In this document: positions 62,909 to 64,000 of the stretch, piece by piece | Numbering within the stretch: position 1 is the stretch's first letter | Layout of the letters: each line of letters starts with the position of its first letter | Assembly: GCF_024296665.1 (NCBI RefSeq) | Contig: NZ_CP100762.1 | Location: forward strand, 1,178,001 to 1,242,000 | Direction of reading: 5' to 3' | Length of the DNA stretch: 64,000 nucleotides | Origin: Salinilacihabitans rarus | Lineage (GTDB): Archaea > Halobacteriota > Halobacteria > Halobacteriales > Natrialbaceae | The notes under the pieces: generated by a model | What the model was told of the DNA's origin: nothing | Seen by the model: the letters and a program-made list of their open reading frames with translations, nothing else | The model's database searches: none | Translations under genes and position numbers: made by a program

Positions 62909-64000
62909 ATGAGCGCGTGTCGGGACGATCCGTTGTCACCTCTTTCACAGGTCCGCGGACAGTCCGCGGTGCTCGGCATCGTACTCCTCATCGGCATCGT
63001 CGCGATCGGCAGTTTCAGCATCTTCGTCGTCGCGGGCGGGTCGATCGACGAGGCACAGCGAAACGCCGAACAGGAGCGCATCGAACAGGCGTTCGTCGAA
63101 CTGAGCCAGAACATGGCCACGGCGTCGGTCGACAACGACTCGGTCCGGACGATGGACTTCGAGGCGGGCGAACACGGCGCGGTGACGAAGACCAACGCGG
63201 GGAACATCACGCTCGAGTACGGGGGAGAAACGGAGAACGTCAGTCTCGGGGCCGTCGAGTACGAGGGCGACGACGGCAGCATCGTCGCCTACCAGGCCGG
63301 TGGCGTCTGGCGCGAACGGGGCAACGAGACGCACATGCTCTCGGCGCCGCAGGTCCACTACGAGGACGAGACGCTTACGCTCCCGATCGCGACCGTCAGC
63401 GGCGAGCAGAACCTCGACTCCGGTACGGTTACGATCGCGCACAATAACACGACCTCGCACGAGTCGCTGTCGGTCGAGAACGAGTCGGTGACGATGGTTA
63501 TCGAGAGTGAATACTACCGGGGCTGGGAGGAGTACGTTAGGACGCAGGCCGGTGACATGGCGGTTCGCGAAGTCGATCACGAGAATAACTCAGTTACCGT
63601 GCTACTCGGCTACGACGAGGTCGAGAACGCGTTCTCGTCTGGTGCAATGTACGGGAGCAAGAACGGTCTCGACGACGATAAAGACCATTTCGAAAACGCG
63701 ACTCGCGCGCCCATGCCGGAACTCGACGACGTAATACACGAGATGGCAGAGGACGCGCGAAACGAGGGTGAAGTCGGGGACGAACCGGTCGATATAAACT
63801 TAACTGGGAAAGATCTCTCCAGTGATATTTCCCAACCACTGTCGGACGGAATATACTATATTGACGAATTCGAGAACGGGGACGAACTCAACTTCGATAT
63901 CAGCGGAGGGAATGCAACGCTGATCGTCGACGGGAATATATCGGTGTCCGATAGTGGCGGGATCAATGTCGTGAACAAGGCGGACGAGAACACGTTAAAG
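62909..64000 (+). CDS. Pilin-like surface protein, 3' end outside the window
   Basis: At least 364 codons, open at the right edge. From MSACRDDPLSPLS it has RGQSAVLGIVLLIGIVAIGSFSIFVVAGG, a type III-like pilin hydrophobic stretch (about 19-47). It then shares the paralogous region VAYQAGGVWRERGNETHML with the upstream VWA protein, and YYRGWEEYVRTQ parallels YHDGWERFLRE there. The last visible part (DGIYYIDEFENGDELNF, NATLIVDGNISV) resembles the beginning of the surface segment of its neighbour. A VWA domain may follow beyond the window. Confidence 0.8.
   Translation, partial: MSACRDDPLSPLSQVRGQSAVLGIVLLIGIVAIGSFSIFVVAGGSIDEAQRNAEQERIEQAFVELSQNMATASVDNDSVRTMDFEAGEHGAVTKTNAGNITLEYGGETENVSLGAVEYEGDDGSIVAYQAGGVWRERGNETHMLSAPQVHYEDETLTLPIATVSGEQNLDSGTVTIAHNNTTSHESLSVENESVTMVIESEYYRGWEEYVRTQAGDMAVREVDHENNSVTVLLGYDEVENAFSSGAMYGSKNGLDDDKDHFENATRAPMPELDDVIHEMAEDARNEGEVGDEPVDINLTGKDLSSDISQPLSDGIYYIDEFENGDELNFDISGGNATLIVDGNISVSDSGGINVVNKADENTLK

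Overview
The window is chromosomal-type DNA of an extremely halophilic archaeon (class Halobacteria). The signs are very high GC, proteins rich in Asp/Glu and poor in Lys, TATA-like boxes 25-30 nt ahead of start codons (leaderless transcripts), and lineage-typical genes: bacteriorhodopsin, halorhodopsin, an RdfA-like cell-shape protein, an archaea-specific SMC-related protein, an HTH-10 regulator and pilin-like surface proteins. I cannot name the genus from the sequence.

Layout. 1-7.3 kb: a partial VOC protein, an HNH-like zinc protein, a flavin amine-oxidase-fold protein, small zinc and DUF192 proteins, a purine PRTase-like protein, citramalate/isopropylmalate synthase, two tiny membrane proteins, tRNA-Ser(CGA) and a MoxR ATPase. 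7.4-15.5 kb (minus strand): a very large Tat-exported GH97 glycosidase, PEP carboxylase, transcription factor S and a beta-RFAP synthase homologue. 15.6-21.1 kb (plus): a molybdenum/tungsten block of YqeC, an aldehyde ferredoxin oxidoreductase homologue, a formate-dehydrogenase-like molybdoenzyme and MobA. The oxidoreductase homologue has lost its Fe-S cysteines. 21.2-24.5 kb: ilvD and trkH. 25-27.6 kb: rdfA plus the SMC-related ATPase. 27.8-31.6 kb: a Gfo6-type sugar dehydrogenase preceded by what looks like the stump of a sugar-acid dehydratase gene, deoxyhypusine synthase, and an Nmad3-like protein. 31.7-33.8 kb: a large unknown protein that may be a catalytically dead CHAT/caspase-like protein. 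34.0-37.9 kb: a phototrophy block (bop, hop, lycopene cyclase, Brp/Blh beta-carotene dioxygenase). 38-43.9 kb: unknown membrane proteins, then a decayed zone with a stop-broken gene, an AT-rich island carrying a frameshifted DUF262/DUF1524 (GmrSD-like) gene, a MITE-like element, and a 21-bp partial copy of the 3' end of tRNA-Pro next to that tRNA. 44-57.4 kb (all minus): a Liv-type ABC importer operon continuing into a KAS-III/HMG-CoA-synthase-fold enzyme and an M14-type deacylase. Upstream of it lie a DUF35 OB-fold/thiolase pair, an HTH-10 regulator, an acyl-CoA synthetase and an alpha/beta hydrolase. This reads as uptake, CoA activation and thiolytic degradation of an unidentified carboxylic acid. 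57.5-60 kb: truB/cbf5, cmk and a DUF106 (EMC3/YidC-like) gene. 60.3-64 kb: two pilin-like membrane-anchored surface proteins, one with a von Willebrand A domain; the second runs off the window.

Most notable: the cluster-less AOR homologue in its molybdenum-cofactor setting; the thiolase/DUF35/KAS-III set tied to a Liv importer; the SMC-related ATPase with a lysine-free P-loop beside rdfA; the candidate dead CHAT-like protein; the dehydratase stump fused upstream of gfo6; and the tRNA-Pro-associated decayed island. All calls are by reading; no database search was run.
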